Shown piece by piece: positions 39,169-48,077 of a DNA stretch of 64,000 bases. The position numbers and the translations under genes were made by a program. Source of the stretch: Streptomyces sp. NRRL B-1140 (GTDB lineage Bacteria; Actinomycetota; Actinomycetes; Streptomycetales; Streptomycetaceae); contig NZ_LGEA01000100.1 of assembly GCF_001280065.1 (NCBI RefSeq), positions 44,302-108,301 on the forward strand, given 5' to 3'. Under the pieces are notes generated by a model that saw only the letters and a program-made list of their open reading frames with translations, ran no database searches and had not been told where the DNA came from. Each line of letters opens with the position of its first letter. Position 1 is the first letter of the stretch.

Positions 39169-41697
39169 TCAGTTCGGCTTGGTGTCGATGACTCCGACGC
39201 GCTCCGCGGGCGTCTTGCCGCGCAGGGCCTTGCGCAGGGCCGTGACGACGTCCTGCGGTGTGACGTCGCGCTTGCCGCTCGCGCCCTCGATCTGCACGCC
39301 GTCGAAGGTCGTGCCGTACGCCTCCTGGAGCGCCTTGAGGTTGTACGTGTCCACCAGCTTGCCGTCGACGGCCTTGAAGCTCAGGATCTTCGGCAGCGAC
39401 AGCGCGCCGAACGGGATGCTGTGCGCGGGATCGGTCTGCACGATGGCCTTGGCCGACATCGCGGGCTGCGCGAAGTCCTTCAGCACCCGGTCGACCTCGG
39501 CGTTCGAGACGGTCGGCTGCCGGGTGGTGGTCGGGAGGTTCACCGTGCCCGCGGTGCCGGTCTCCACCTGGGTGCGGTACGCCTCCTCCACCACCGTCGT
39601 CGACTTGGCGAGGTCGATGCCCTTGCCGGTCTTGCCGTACACCGGGACGGCCTTGCCGTTCTTGAACTCGATCGTGCCGTCGGTCGTCGCGCCGGAGCCG
39701 CCCGCCGCGGTCTCCAGGGAGGCGTGCAGCTTCTCCTCGTCGACGGGCATGACGGGCGTGACGACACGGTGGTCGCCGAAGAGCGAGCCGATCACGGAGA
39801 CCGGGTTGTAGTCGCTCTTCGCCGCCGCGTCGGCCGTGGCGTCCATGTCGAACTGCAGGCCCGCCTTGTCCGGGTCGAGCGGGACGGTCTTGCCGCCCAC
39901 CGACACCTTCAGCGGCGTGCCGACGCGGCCGTCGAAGGCCTCGTCGAGCTTCCTGACGGCGCCGTCGCGGGTGGTGCCGCCGATGTCGACACCGAGCACG
40001 GTGGTGCCCTTGGGCACGTCGGTGCGGTTCATCAGCAGACCGGCGCCGTAGACGCCACCGGCGAGGACGACCACGCCGACGGCCACCAGCACGAGCTTGC
40101 TGCGCCCCTTCTTCTTCGGCGCCTTCGAGGAACTCGCCGGGGGCGGGGAGACCGGCTCGGGCAGCTTCGGGGCCGCGTGGGGCACCGGGCCGTCACCGGG
40201 TGCGCCCGGGGCGAACGGCGAGGCCGCCCCGGACGGTACGACGGGGATGCCGCTGGTGACGGTGTGCCCGGAGACGTTGTCGTGCCGGGGACCGTGGCCC
40301 GGGCCGTCCGACGGCTCGGGAGCGGGCTTCTGCGGGGTGAGGATGGCGGTGTCGTCGCTCATGCCACCGCCGGGGCCCGCGGTGCCGGGTGCGGAGGCGC
40401 TGCCGGGGGTGCCGGTGCGCGGACCGAGGCCCGCGGGACCGCCGGGGCCGCCCGGGCCGCCACCTACGACGCCGGGGCCGCCGGGAACACCGGGGCGGCC
40501 GGGCTCGTGAAAGGCACCAGGGGCCCCGGCGCCACCGGGGCGGCCGGGCTCGTCGAACGCCTCGGGGCCACCGGACCTGCCCGGGCCACCGAAACCGCCG
40601 GGGCCGGTGGGGGCGCCGGTCGGGCCGGGCCCGTCGAACGCCTCGGGAGCACCGGGCCTGCCCGGGTCACCGAAACCGCCGGGGCCGGGGACGCCAGGGC
40701 CGCCGGGCCCGCCGGAGGCACCGGGCCGGCCGGCGGTGTCGAAGGCATCGGGACCGCCCGGTGCGTTGAACCCGCCCGGGCCACCCGGCCCGCCGGCCGG
40801 CGGCAGCATCGGGCCGTCGCCCGTGACCGGTCCGCCGGTCGGGCCGGCCGGGCCCTGCGATCCGGGACCGCCGGAGGGGCCGCCGTAGCCACCCTGCCCG
40901 TTCTGGCCGTTCTGCCCCTCGCGGCCGTTCTCGGAGAAGTACGGCAGGTCGTCGCGGCGCGGTTCGCCGCCGCCCGGGGCGGGACGCGAGCCGTTGCCCA
41001 GCGGGCCGGCGGCCAGGGCCTCGGTGACGTCGAAGGAGCCGGTGCCGCCACCGTGCCCGGGCGCGACAGGGCCACCGGTCGCGCCGCCCGGAAGTCCGGC
41101 GCCGTTGGTACCGCCGGACCGAGAGCCGCCCGGCGCGCCCATGGAGCCGACCACACCTCCGGGCCGCCCGGTGCCGGGCCGCGCCCCACCGGAAGCACCG
41201 GGACCCGGCGCCGCGGCAGCAGGAGCGCCCGCCGCCGGGCGCGAACCACCCGGCAGACCGGCCCCGTTGGTCGAGCCGCTGCCCTGACCGCCCTTGCCGC
41301 CGCCCGACTTGCGGGGCGCGAACCAGTCGCTGGCCGGCTTGTCATCGCCCGGCTGACCGGGCTCGGCGGGAGGCTCGGCCGGTGACGGGGACGGGGCGGT
41401 GCCCGGCGCCGCCGGGGCCTCACCGCGGGTGTCCGTGTCGGGGGCCGTACCCTCCGTCTCGGCGACGGGCTTGCGCACCACCACGGGCGGAATGGGCCGC
41501 GACCCGGGGATGTTGATCCGGATCCGGGTCGTCAGCGTGGTCTCGGTCTTGCGTTCCTCCGGCCGCGTGGCGGAACGGCCCGCGTCCGTACCGGCGTCGG
41601 GGACCGCCGGAATCCCGTAAGGCGGCGTACCCGACGGGTAGGCGGCTCCGCCGCGCCCGTTGGGCCCGGAGGACGGAGTGTCAGTTTCACGACTCAA
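39169..41697 (-). CDS. collagen-like/VanW-YoaR-type membrane protein, 842 aa
   Basis: Bitopic envelope protein. Residues ~1-125 are charged and Pro-rich. About 130-440 are a collagen-like low-complexity run of Gly-Pro-X triplets with recurring AFDEPGRPGG / AFHEPGRPG / GGFGGPGR units. Then come basic APKKKGRSK, one transmembrane helix (LVLVAVGVVVLAGGVYGAG, about residues 536-557), and an outer part with two VanW/YoaR-type peptidoglycan-binding domains (GTTVLGVDIGGTTRDGAVRKL..., GDHRVVTPVMPVDEEKL). By the positive-inside rule the collagen-like part is cytosolic. TTG 41697 has GGGAG 8 nt upstream. Likely cell-wall related; function unknown. Confidence 0.85.
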   Translation of the reverse strand: MSRETDTPSSGPNGRGGAAYPSGTPPYGIPAVPDAGTDAGRSATRPEERKTETTLTTRIRINIPGSRPIPPVVVRKPVAETEGTAPDTDTRGEAPAAPGTAPSPSPAEPPAEPGQPGDDKPASDWFAPRKSGGGKGGQGSGSTNGAGLPGGSRPAAGAPAAAAPGPGASGGARPGTGRPGGVVGSMGAPGGSRSGGTNGAGLPGGATGGPVAPGHGGGTGSFDVTEALAAGPLGNGSRPAPGGGEPRRDDLPYFSENGREGQNGQNGQGGYGGPSGGPGSQGPAGPTGGPVTGDGPMLPPAGGPGGPGGFNAPGGPDAFDTAGRPGASGGPGGPGVPGPGGFGDPGRPGAPEAFDGPGPTGAPTGPGGFGGPGRSGGPEAFDEPGRPGGAGAPGAFHEPGRPGVPGGPGVVGGGPGGPGGPAGLGPRTGTPGSASAPGTAGPGGGMSDDTAILTPQKPAPEPSDGPGHGPRHDNVSGHTVTSGIPVVPSGAASPFAPGAPGDGPVPHAAPKLPEPVSPPPASSSKAPKKKGRSKLVLVAVGVVVLAGGVYGAGLLMNRTDVPKGTTVLGVDIGGTTRDGAVRKLDEAFDGRVGTPLKVSVGGKTVPLDPDKAGLQFDMDATADAAAKSDYNPVSVIGSLFGDHRVVTPVMPVDEEKLHASLETAAGGSGATTDGTIEFKNGKAVPVYGKTGKGIDLAKSTTVVEEAYRTQVETGTAGTVNLPTTTRQPTVSNAEVDRVLKDFAQPAMSAKAIVQTDPAHSIPFGALSLPKILSFKAVDGKLVDTYNLKALQEAYGTTFDGVQIEGASGKRDVTPQDVVTALRKALRGKTPAERVGVIDTKPN

Positions 41698-41852
41698 GGC
41701 AGGTTCTCCCGGTTGGCTCCGCCGCCCGACACGACCTCACGCGGGCAGCTCGGCGGCGCGCACCACCATACTGGCCACTTCTCGCCCGTATCCCATGACC
41801 GCCGTGGAAACCCACACCGGACCCCCACGGCCACGCCTGGCGAAGTGGTACG

Positions 41853-42263
41853 TCACTTGGCAAGTCGGACGGGACCGCCGTCCGGTTGCCGCCCCGGGGC
41901 GAGGGTGGCGCAGATCACAGCCACGGCGATGCCCCCGAGCAGGAAGAGATAGGAGCCGCTCCCCGCGGCGAAGAGGAAGTCGCCCTCGGGGCGGCTGGCG
42001 GTGAGCAGGACGACCGCGAGCATCCAGCCCGCGGCGGCCGCGACGCCCCCCGCGCGGCCGCGGACGGCCCATGAGGCGCCCAGGACGGCTCCGGCCTCCG
42101 CGAGAAGGGCGAGCAGCAGCCCGCCCGGGAACCACCCGGGCTGCACCAGGGCCCCGGCGACGCCGACCACGGCCCCGAGCACGAACAAACCGAGGCAGGC
42201 GGTGACGCGTCCGGCGGTGGGCGGGCGCATGGGCTGGGCCAGCATCGGCGTCCGGTCGCTCAT
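41853..42263 (-). CDS. small DUF6113-like membrane protein
   Basis: Integral membrane protein of 136 residues with four hydrophobic helices ([77 protein letters not shown]). ATG 42263 overlaps the mshB stop codon (ATGA), so it is translated with mshB. The M. tuberculosis mshB gene also has a membrane neighbour (Rv1171), as I recall. A link with mycothiol is possible but unproven. Confidence 0.85.
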   Translation of the reverse strand: MSDRTPMLAQPMRPPTAGRVTACLGLFVLGAVVGVAGALVQPGWFPGGLLLALLAEAGAVLGASWAVRGRAGGVAAAAGWMLAVVLLTASRPEGDFLFAAGSGSYLFLLGGIAVAVICATLAPGRQPDGGPVRLAK

Positions 42264-43120
42264 GAGGCCTCCCCGAGGCCGGCGAAGAGGTCCGTCTCCC
42301 GCTCACCGGGGCCCGCCTCGCCGCGCACCAGTTCGTAGTACTCGGTGGTGAGGATGGGCTGGGCGAGTTCGTTGGACAGGACGAAGTAGGGCCCGTCCAC
42401 GGTGATCTGGGTGGCGTGGGCGCGCATCGCGGCGGTCTTGGCGGCGGCGTGGGCGGTGCCGTCGATCACGGTGGTGATCCGTTCCCCGGGTACGACACCC
42501 GGGACGTCGTCGACGTCGGCGGCCTTGGTGAAGGCCGTGCCGGGCAGGTCCTCCCTCAGCCGCGCGAAGGACTCCTCCACAACCGGCCGGGGGACCCGGT
42601 TCCAGTACACCTTGGGGATCGGCAGGCCGGCGTCGGCGGACAGTTCCGCGGCGCGCATGGCGACGCGGTGGGCCTGGATGTGGTCCGGGTGACCGTAGCC
42701 GCCGTGGTCGTCGTAGGTGACGAGAACCTGGGGACGCACCTCGCGGATCACCTCGACGAGGTGCGCGGCGGCCTCGTCGACGTCGGCCTGCCAGAAGCAG
42801 CCGGGGTCGTCGTTGTCGGGCAGGCCCATCATCCCGGAGTCGCTGTAGCGCCCGGCGCCGCCGAGCAGGCGGACGTCCTGGACACCGAGCTCGGCCATGG
42901 CGGCGGAGAGCTCGCGGCGGCGGTGCTGACCCAGGGCGGCGCCCGTCAGATGGGCGAGCCCGGGCGGGATGACCTCGCCGCGTTCGCCGAGGGTGCAGGT
43001 GACCAGGGTGACGTGGGCACCCTCGGCCGCGTACCTGGCCATGGTCGCGCCGTTGTTGATCGACTCGTCGTCCGGGTGCGCGTGCACCAGCAGCAGACGC
43101 CGGTCGGGCAGTTCCGTCAT
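42260..43120 (-). CDS. mshB: mycothiol biosynthesis deacetylase MshB
   Basis: Zinc enzyme that deacetylates 1-D-myo-inosityl-2-acetamido-2-deoxy-glucopyranoside (GlcNAc-Ins) to GlcN-Ins in mycothiol synthesis, cytosolic, 286 residues. The LmbE/PIG-L motif HAHPDDES gives zinc ligands His15 and Asp18 and catalytic Asp17, and the third ligand His147 lies in [12 protein letters not shown]. Tyr/His near the active site and the C-terminal Mca/MshB signature ([18 protein letters not shown]) are present. ATG 43120. Mycothiol is the main low-molecular thiol of actinobacteria and the buffer for the SigR response. Mca is closely similar, but synteny and length favour MshB. Confidence 0.93.
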   Translation of the reverse strand: MTELPDRRLLLVHAHPDDESINNGATMARYAAEGAHVTLVTCTLGERGEVIPPGLAHLTGAALGQHRRRELSAAMAELGVQDVRLLGGAGRYSDSGMMGLPDNDDPGCFWQADVDEAAAHLVEVIREVRPQVLVTYDDHGGYGHPDHIQAHRVAMRAAELSADAGLPIPKVYWNRVPRPVVEESFARLREDLPGTAFTKAADVDDVPGVVPGERITTVIDGTAHAAAKTAAMRAHATQITVDGPYFVLSNELAQPILTTEYYELVRGEAGPGERETDLFAGLGEAS

Positions 43121-43148
43121 GGGGCCAGCCTACGAGGTCCCACGGCGC

Positions 43149-43343
43149 TCAGAACTTGATGCTGCCGATCATGCCCGCGATGTTCGTCGTCAGCTCGCTG
43201 ATCGTGGGAGCGACGGTCGAGGAGGCCAGGTAGAAGCCGAGCAGCATGCAGACGATCGCATGCCCCGCCTTCAGTCCCGACTTCTTGATCAGCAGGAAGA
43301 CGATGATCGCCAGCAGCACCACCGCCGAAATCGAGAGTGCCAC
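43149..43343 (-). CDS. small conserved membrane protein, 64 aa
   Basis: Two-helix membrane peptide: ALSISAVVLLAIIVFLLIKK, GHAIVCMLLGFYLAS, with conserved APTISELTTNIAGMI. I recall very similar small proteins at this position in other Streptomyces; function unknown. GTG 43343 follows an excellent GGAGGTGAA ribosome binding site, which supports the call. It is upstream of mshB by 28 bases and may be cotranscribed with it. Confidence 0.8.
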   Translation of the reverse strand: MALSISAVVLLAIIVFLLIKKSGLKAGHAIVCMLLGFYLASSTVAPTISELTTNIAGMIGSIKF

Positions 43344-43508
43344 GGCGGTTCACCTCCAAAGATCCACGAGGGCGCGGGGGGTCGGACTATGGGGGCATCA
43401 AATCCGTACAGCAGCCAGCAGGTTCATACCCACTATGCGACATTGATCATAACTATCCCTCTGCGCGCATCGATCGGCGCACGGCCGCACAAGGGGGCGC
43501 ATGGCCAA

Positions 43509-43514
43509 TATGGT
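43509..43514 (+). promoter_or_regulatory. -10 element (TATGGT) for leaderless S9 peptidase mRNA
   Basis: TATGGT ends 6 nt before ATG 43521 with no ribosome binding site. AT-rich DNA (CATTGATCATAACTATCC, 43440-43457) upstream fits a promoter region. Confidence 0.5.
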
Positions 43515-43520
43515 CAGGGC

Positions 43521-45647
43521 ATGACGACCGAGCCTCACTCCTTCCCCCGACGGCACGCCCGTACCCAGCGCTTCACGCTCGGCGCGCCGCGTTCGTTCAC
43601 CGTGGCACCGGACGGTTCACGTGTCGTGTTCCTTCGCTCCGGTTCCGGTACGGACCGGGCGAACGCGCTCTGGGTCCTCGACCCGGAAGACGGCACCGAG
43701 CGCGTCGCCGCCGACCCGCGTGCCCTGCTGGGCGGCGCCTCGGAGGACCTGTCGCCCGAGGAACGGGCCCGGCGTGAACGCAGCCGCGAGGGCGGCGCCG
43801 GCATCGTCGGGTACGCCACCGACACGGCCGTCGAGTTGGCCTCTTTCGCCTTGTCGGGACGGCTTTTCGCGGCCGAACTGCGGGCCGGGACGGCGCGCGA
43901 ACTGTCCGTGCCGGGGCCCGTGATCGACCCGCGCCCCTCGCCCGACGGGCGGCACGTCGCGTATGCCGCGCAGGGCGCCCTGCGGGTGGTGGGCGCGGAA
44001 GGGGAGGGCGACCGGGCGCTCGCCGAGCCGGAGTCGGAGAATGTCTCGTTCGGACTGGCCGAGTTCATCGCGGCCGAGGAGATGGGGCGTTCGCGGGGCT
44101 TCTGGTGGGCTCCGGAGTCGGACCGGCTGCTCGTGGCGCGGGTGGACGACACGCCGGTGCGGCGCTGGTGGATCGCCGACCCCGCCCATCCGGAGCGGGA
44201 GCCGCAGCGGGTGCCGTACCCGGCGGCGGGCACCGCGAACGCGGAGGTGCGGCTGTTCGTGATCGGCCTGGACGGGGTGCGGACGGAGGTCGTCTGGGAC
44301 CGGGCGCGCTACCCGTACCTGGCGCATGTCCACTGGTCAGGGGCGGGCGCGCCGTTGCTGCTCGTGCAGGCGCGCGACCAGCGCAGTCAGCTGATCCTGG
44401 CCGTGGATCCGGATTCCGGCGCGACACGGATGGTGCACGCCGACGAAGATCGAACATGGCTTGATCTTTTCCCCGGGGTGCCGTGCTGGAGCCCGTCCGG
44501 CCGGCTGGTGCGGATCGCCGACGAGGGCGGTGCGCGGGTGCTGGCGGTCGGGGACCGGCCGCTCACCGGGGCGCAGCTGCACGTCCGGGCCCTGCTGGAC
44601 GTCTCCGAGCACGACGTGCTGATCTCGGCGTCGGCGGGCGCGGAGGCCGCCGGAGAGGTGGAGACGGGCGAGGTGCACGTGTACCGGGTGAACGAGCTGG
44701 GCGTGGAGCGCGTCTCGCGGGAGCCGGGTGTGCACGCGGCGGTGCGTTCCGGGGAGGTGACGGTCCTGGTCTCGGCGACACTGAACCGGCCAGGTTCTCT
44801 GGTGCAGGTCCTGCGCGACGGAAAACCGACCAGGACTGTCCCCTCGTACGCCGAAGATCCCGGTATGTCCCCCCGCGTGACGCTCACCGAGGGGGGCGCA
44901 CGTCGCATCCCGTGCGCCGTGCTTATGCCTCGGGACTACGACGGTGACACCCCACTGCCGGTGCTCATGGACCCCTACGGAGGTCCGCACGGCCAGCGGG
45001 TGGTGGCCGCGCACAACGCCCACCTCACCTCGCAGTGGTTCGCGGACCAGGGATTCGCGGTCGTGGTCGCGGACGGCCGCGGCACCCCGGGCCGCTCCCC
45101 CGCCTGGGAGAAGGCGATCCACCACGACTTCACGCTGTCGCTGGACGACCAGGTGGAGGCCCTGGAGGACCTCGCGAAGCGCCACCCCCTGGACCTGTCC
45201 CGGGTGGCGATCCGCGGCTGGTCCTACGGCGGCTGGCTGGCGGGCCTGGCGGTGCTGCGCCGCCCGGACGTCTTCCACGCGGGCATCGCGGGGGCTCCGG
45301 TGACGGACTGGAGTCTGTACGACACCCACTACACCGAGCGCTACCTGGGCACTCCGGCGGAGCACCCGGAGGCGTACGCCAAGAGCTCCCTCGTCACGGC
45401 CGAGGGGCTGTCCTCCCCTGCCGAGCCGCACCGGCCCCTGATGGTCGTGCACGGCCTCGCCGACGACAACGTCGTGGTCGCCCACGCCCTGCGCCTGTCC
45501 TCGGCCCTGCTGGCCGCCGGCCGCCCCCACGAGGTGCTGCCCCTGTCCGGCGTCACCCACATCACCCCCCAGGAACAGGTCGCCGAGAACCTGCTCCTCC
45601 TCCAGGTCGACTTCCTGAAGCGCTCCCTGGGTCTCACGACCGGCTGA
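43521..45647 (+). CDS. S9 family prolyl oligopeptidase (dipeptidyl-peptidase IV-like)
   Basis: Serine peptidase cleaving dipeptides or tripeptides from peptide N-termini, 708 residues, no signal peptide, so probably cytosolic. The first ~440 residues are the beta-propeller (LGAPRSFTVAPDGSRVVFLRSG..., GFWWAPESDRLLVARVDDTPV). The C-terminal alpha/beta hydrolase contains PVLMDPYGGPHGQRV, the nucleophile GWSYGG (Ser568), VHGLADDNVV (Asp) and LSGVTHIT (His). Conserved FAEEMGR-like loop: EFIAAEEMGRSRGFW. Leaderless start at ATG 43521 with TATGGT 6 nt upstream. It is convergent with the oligopeptide ABC operon, so imported peptides could be processed by it. Confidence 0.9.
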   Translation: MTTEPHSFPRRHARTQRFTLGAPRSFTVAPDGSRVVFLRSGSGTDRANALWVLDPEDGTERVAADPRALLGGASEDLSPEERARRERSREGGAGIVGYATDTAVELASFALSGRLFAAELRAGTARELSVPGPVIDPRPSPDGRHVAYAAQGALRVVGAEGEGDRALAEPESENVSFGLAEFIAAEEMGRSRGFWWAPESDRLLVARVDDTPVRRWWIADPAHPEREPQRVPYPAAGTANAEVRLFVIGLDGVRTEVVWDRARYPYLAHVHWSGAGAPLLLVQARDQRSQLILAVDPDSGATRMVHADEDRTWLDLFPGVPCWSPSGRLVRIADEGGARVLAVGDRPLTGAQLHVRALLDVSEHDVLISASAGAEAAGEVETGEVHVYRVNELGVERVSREPGVHAAVRSGEVTVLVSATLNRPGSLVQVLRDGKPTRTVPSYAEDPGMSPRVTLTEGGARRIPCAVLMPRDYDGDTPLPVLMDPYGGPHGQRVVAAHNAHLTSQWFADQGFAVVVADGRGTPGRSPAWEKAIHHDFTLSLDDQVEALEDLAKRHPLDLSRVAIRGWSYGGWLAGLAVLRRPDVFHAGIAGAPVTDWSLYDTHYTERYLGTPAEHPEAYAKSSLVTAEGLSSPAEPHRPLMVVHGLADDNVVVAHALRLSSALLAAGRPHEVLPLSGVTHITPQEQVAENLLLLQVDFLKRSLGLTTG

Positions 45648-45654
45648 AGACGAC

Positions 45655-45691
45655 GACGGGCCGGCACGCCTTGGCGGCGTCCCGGCCCGTC
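45655..45691. terminator. terminator after the S9 peptidase gene
   Basis: GACGGGCCGGCACGCC pairs with GGCGTCCCGGCCCGTC (one mismatch) with a short loop, 8 bases after the stop codon. Confidence 0.8.
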
Positions 45692-45866
45692 TACGGCACC
45701 CGCACGGCCGTACGCTGACCAGCCTGACGTGTCCGTATATCGGAACCGGGTCGGCGAAGTTGCCTGCGTGTTAACGCAGTTGGCGGGAGCTCGCGGTGCG
45801 GGAGCCCGGCCCGGACAGCAGCGTTTCCCGGCACCCCTGGGGATACCGGGAAACGAGGTGGCGCGG

Positions 45867-47015
45867 TCAGGCCGCGTGGACCACGTCCTTCTCCTCCGCG
45901 AAGTGGCAGGCGGACTCGTGGGCCGCCGGGGTGTCCGCGCCCTGGAAGCGCTCGGGGATCGCCAGGAGGGGGACCTCCTGGGCGCACTTGTCCTGCGCCT
46001 TCCAGCAGCGGGTGCGGAAGCGGCAGCCCGAGGGCGGGTTGGCCGGGGACGGGACGTCGCCGGTGAGGATGATCCGCTCGCGGCCCTCACGGGACTCCGG
46101 GTCGGGGACCGGGACGGCCGACAGCAGCGCCTGGGTGTAGGGGTGCGTCGGGTGGTCGTAGATCTCCGTGTCCGAGCCGATCTCGGCCATCTTGCCGAGG
46201 TACATCACACCCACGCGGTCCGAGATGTGCCGGACGATCGACAGGTCGTGCGCGATGAAGAGATACGAGAGGTTGAACTCGTTCTGCAGCTTCTCCATCA
46301 GGTTGATGACCTGGGCCTGGACGGACACGTCCAGCGCGGAGACCGGCTCGTCGCAGATGATGATCTCGGGGTTGAGCGCGAGGCCGCGGGCGATGCCGAT
46401 GCGCTGGCGCTGACCGCCCGAGAACTGGTGCGGGTAGCGGTTGATGTACTCGGGGTTGAGGCCGACGACGTCCAGGAGGTCCTGGACCTTGCGGCGGCGG
46501 TCGCCCTTCGGCGCCACCTCGGGGTGGATCTCGAAGGTCTCCCCGATGATGTCGCCCACCGTCATACGGGGGTTGAGCGAGGTGTACGGGTCCTGGAACA
46601 CCATCTGGATGTTCCGGCGGACCGCCTTCAGCGCACGCCCGGACAGCTTGGTGATGTCCTGGCCCTTGTAGAAGATCTCGCCCGCGGTCGCCTTCTCCAG
46701 CATCATCAGGAGCTTGGCGACGGTGGACTTGCCACAGCCGGACTCGCCCACGATCCCGAGGGTCTCGCCCTGGTAGAGGTCGAAGGAGACCCCGTCGACG
46801 GCCTTGACCGCACCGATCTGACGCTTGAACAGGATGCCCTGGGTCAGCGGGAAGTGCTTGACCAGGTTGCGCACCTGCAGGATCGGCTCACCGCGTTCGA
46901 CCGGCGCCTCGATGGCGGCGACGGCCTCCTCGTCGGTCGCGGCCTCCACCGTCTCGACCTCGGTGACGTTGGGGGTGGCGTCCATGGACTCGTCCGTCTT
47001 GTCCAGCTCAGCCAT
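45867..47015 (-). CDS. oligopeptide ABC transporter ATPase 2 (OppF/DppF-like)
   Basis: Cytosolic ATPase of an oligopeptide/dipeptide importer, 382 residues. Walker A GESGCGKST, Q-loop VFQDPYTSLNP, signature FSGGQRQRIGIARGLAL, Walker B IIICDEPVSALD, and the OppF C-terminal Cys cluster (CRFRTRCWKAQDKC) are present. A ~45-residue acidic N-terminal extension precedes the domain. ATG 47015 is preceded by AAGGAG and lies 8 nt inside the upstream ATPase gene, showing translational coupling. Last gene of a five-gene leftward operon (SBP-permease-permease-ATPase-ATPase). Confidence 0.93.
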   Translation of the reverse strand: MAELDKTDESMDATPNVTEVETVEAATDEEAVAAIEAPVERGEPILQVRNLVKHFPLTQGILFKRQIGAVKAVDGVSFDLYQGETLGIVGESGCGKSTVAKLLMMLEKATAGEIFYKGQDITKLSGRALKAVRRNIQMVFQDPYTSLNPRMTVGDIIGETFEIHPEVAPKGDRRRKVQDLLDVVGLNPEYINRYPHQFSGGQRQRIGIARGLALNPEIIICDEPVSALDVSVQAQVINLMEKLQNEFNLSYLFIAHDLSIVRHISDRVGVMYLGKMAEIGSDTEIYDHPTHPYTQALLSAVPVPDPESREGRERIILTGDVPSPANPPSGCRFRTRCWKAQDKCAQEVPLLAIPERFQGADTPAAHESACHFAEEKDVVHAA

Positions 47016-48066
47016 GGATCGTCTCCTTCCAGAAGTGGCACGCGCTGCCGCGGCCGGCCAGCTCGCCGCCGTCCCGCTCGGTGACCGGGAGCAGCGGCGG
47101 GACGTCCGTACGGCAGATGTCCTGCGCCATCGGGCAGCGCGGGTTGAAGGCACAGCCCGACGGGATGCGCGTCAGGTTGGGCGGCAGGCCCTTGATCGCG
47201 TACAGGTCCTGGCCCTTCTGGTCCAGGCGCGGGATCGATTCGAGCAGACCCTTGGTGTAGGGGTGCGCGGGCCGCTTGTACAGCTCGTGCACGGGCGCGG
47301 TCTCCACGATCCGGCCCGCGTACATCACCGCGATCTTGTCCGCGACGTCGGCGACGACGCCGAGGTCGTGGGTGATGAGGATGAGGCCCATGTTGTACTC
47401 GCGCTGCAGCTCCGCGAGCAGGTCCATCACCTGGGCCTGGACCGTCACGTCGAGGGCCGTGGTCGGCTCGTCGGCGATGATCAGGTCCGGCTCCAGGGCG
47501 AGCGCCATCGCGATCATGATGCGCTGGCGCATACCGCCGGAGAACTGGTGCGGGTAGTCGCCGACGCGCTCCTTCGCGGCCGGGATCTTCACGCGGTCCA
47601 TCAGCTCGATGGCCTTGGCCTTGGCGTCCTTCTTGCTCAGGCCCTGGTGGACGCGGAACATCTCGCCGAGCTGGTAGCCGACGGAGAGCACCGGGTTCAG
47701 CGCGGACAGCGCGTCCTGGAAGATCATGGCGATCTTCCGGCCGCGGATCTTGCGCCGGGCGTCGCCGGACATGGTGAGCATGTCCTCGCCCCGGTACAGG
47801 ATCTGGCCCTGGGGGATCCGCCCGGGCGGCATGTCGAGGATGCCCATGATCGCCTGCGCGGTCACGGACTTGCCGGAACCGGACTCACCGAGCACGGCGA
47901 GGGTCTCGCCGGAGTTCACGGTGTAGTTGACGCCGTTGACGGCCTTGGCCACACCGTCACGGGTGTGGAACTCGACGTGCAGGTCGCGCACTTCGAGCAG
48001 GGGAACGTCGCCGTCGGCCGCGCCGCGCGGCTCGGGGACGTTCCGGGTCTTGTCGATGGTGGTCAC
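47008..48066 (-). CDS. oligopeptide ABC transporter ATPase 1 (OppD/DppD-like)
   Basis: Partner ATPase of the importer, 352 residues. Walker A GESGSGKSV, Q-loop IFQDALSALNP, signature FSGGMRQRIMIAMALAL, Walker B LIIADEPTTALD, H-loop ITHDLG, and the OppD-type Cys region GCAFNPRCPMAQDIC are visible. GTG 48066 has GAGGAGGG upstream; the permease stop is 11 bases before it. The end overlaps ATPase 2 by 8 nt. Confidence 0.93.
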   Translation of the reverse strand: MTTIDKTRNVPEPRGAADGDVPLLEVRDLHVEFHTRDGVAKAVNGVNYTVNSGETLAVLGESGSGKSVTAQAIMGILDMPPGRIPQGQILYRGEDMLTMSGDARRKIRGRKIAMIFQDALSALNPVLSVGYQLGEMFRVHQGLSKKDAKAKAIELMDRVKIPAAKERVGDYPHQFSGGMRQRIMIAMALALEPDLIIADEPTTALDVTVQAQVMDLLAELQREYNMGLILITHDLGVVADVADKIAVMYAGRIVETAPVHELYKRPAHPYTKGLLESIPRLDQKGQDLYAIKGLPPNLTRIPSGCAFNPRCPMAQDICRTDVPPLLPVTERDGGELAGRGSACHFWKETIHG

Positions 48067-48077
48067 GTACGCCCTCC

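Noticed and set aside
40380..40800. Tandem DNA repeats in the collagen-like segment as satellite or CRISPR
   Set aside because: They are codon-level Gly-Pro repeats in an open frame.
39166..41385. 739-aa plus-strand frame opposite the collagen-like gene
   Set aside because: Low-complexity complement of the Gly/Pro repeats; not a gene.
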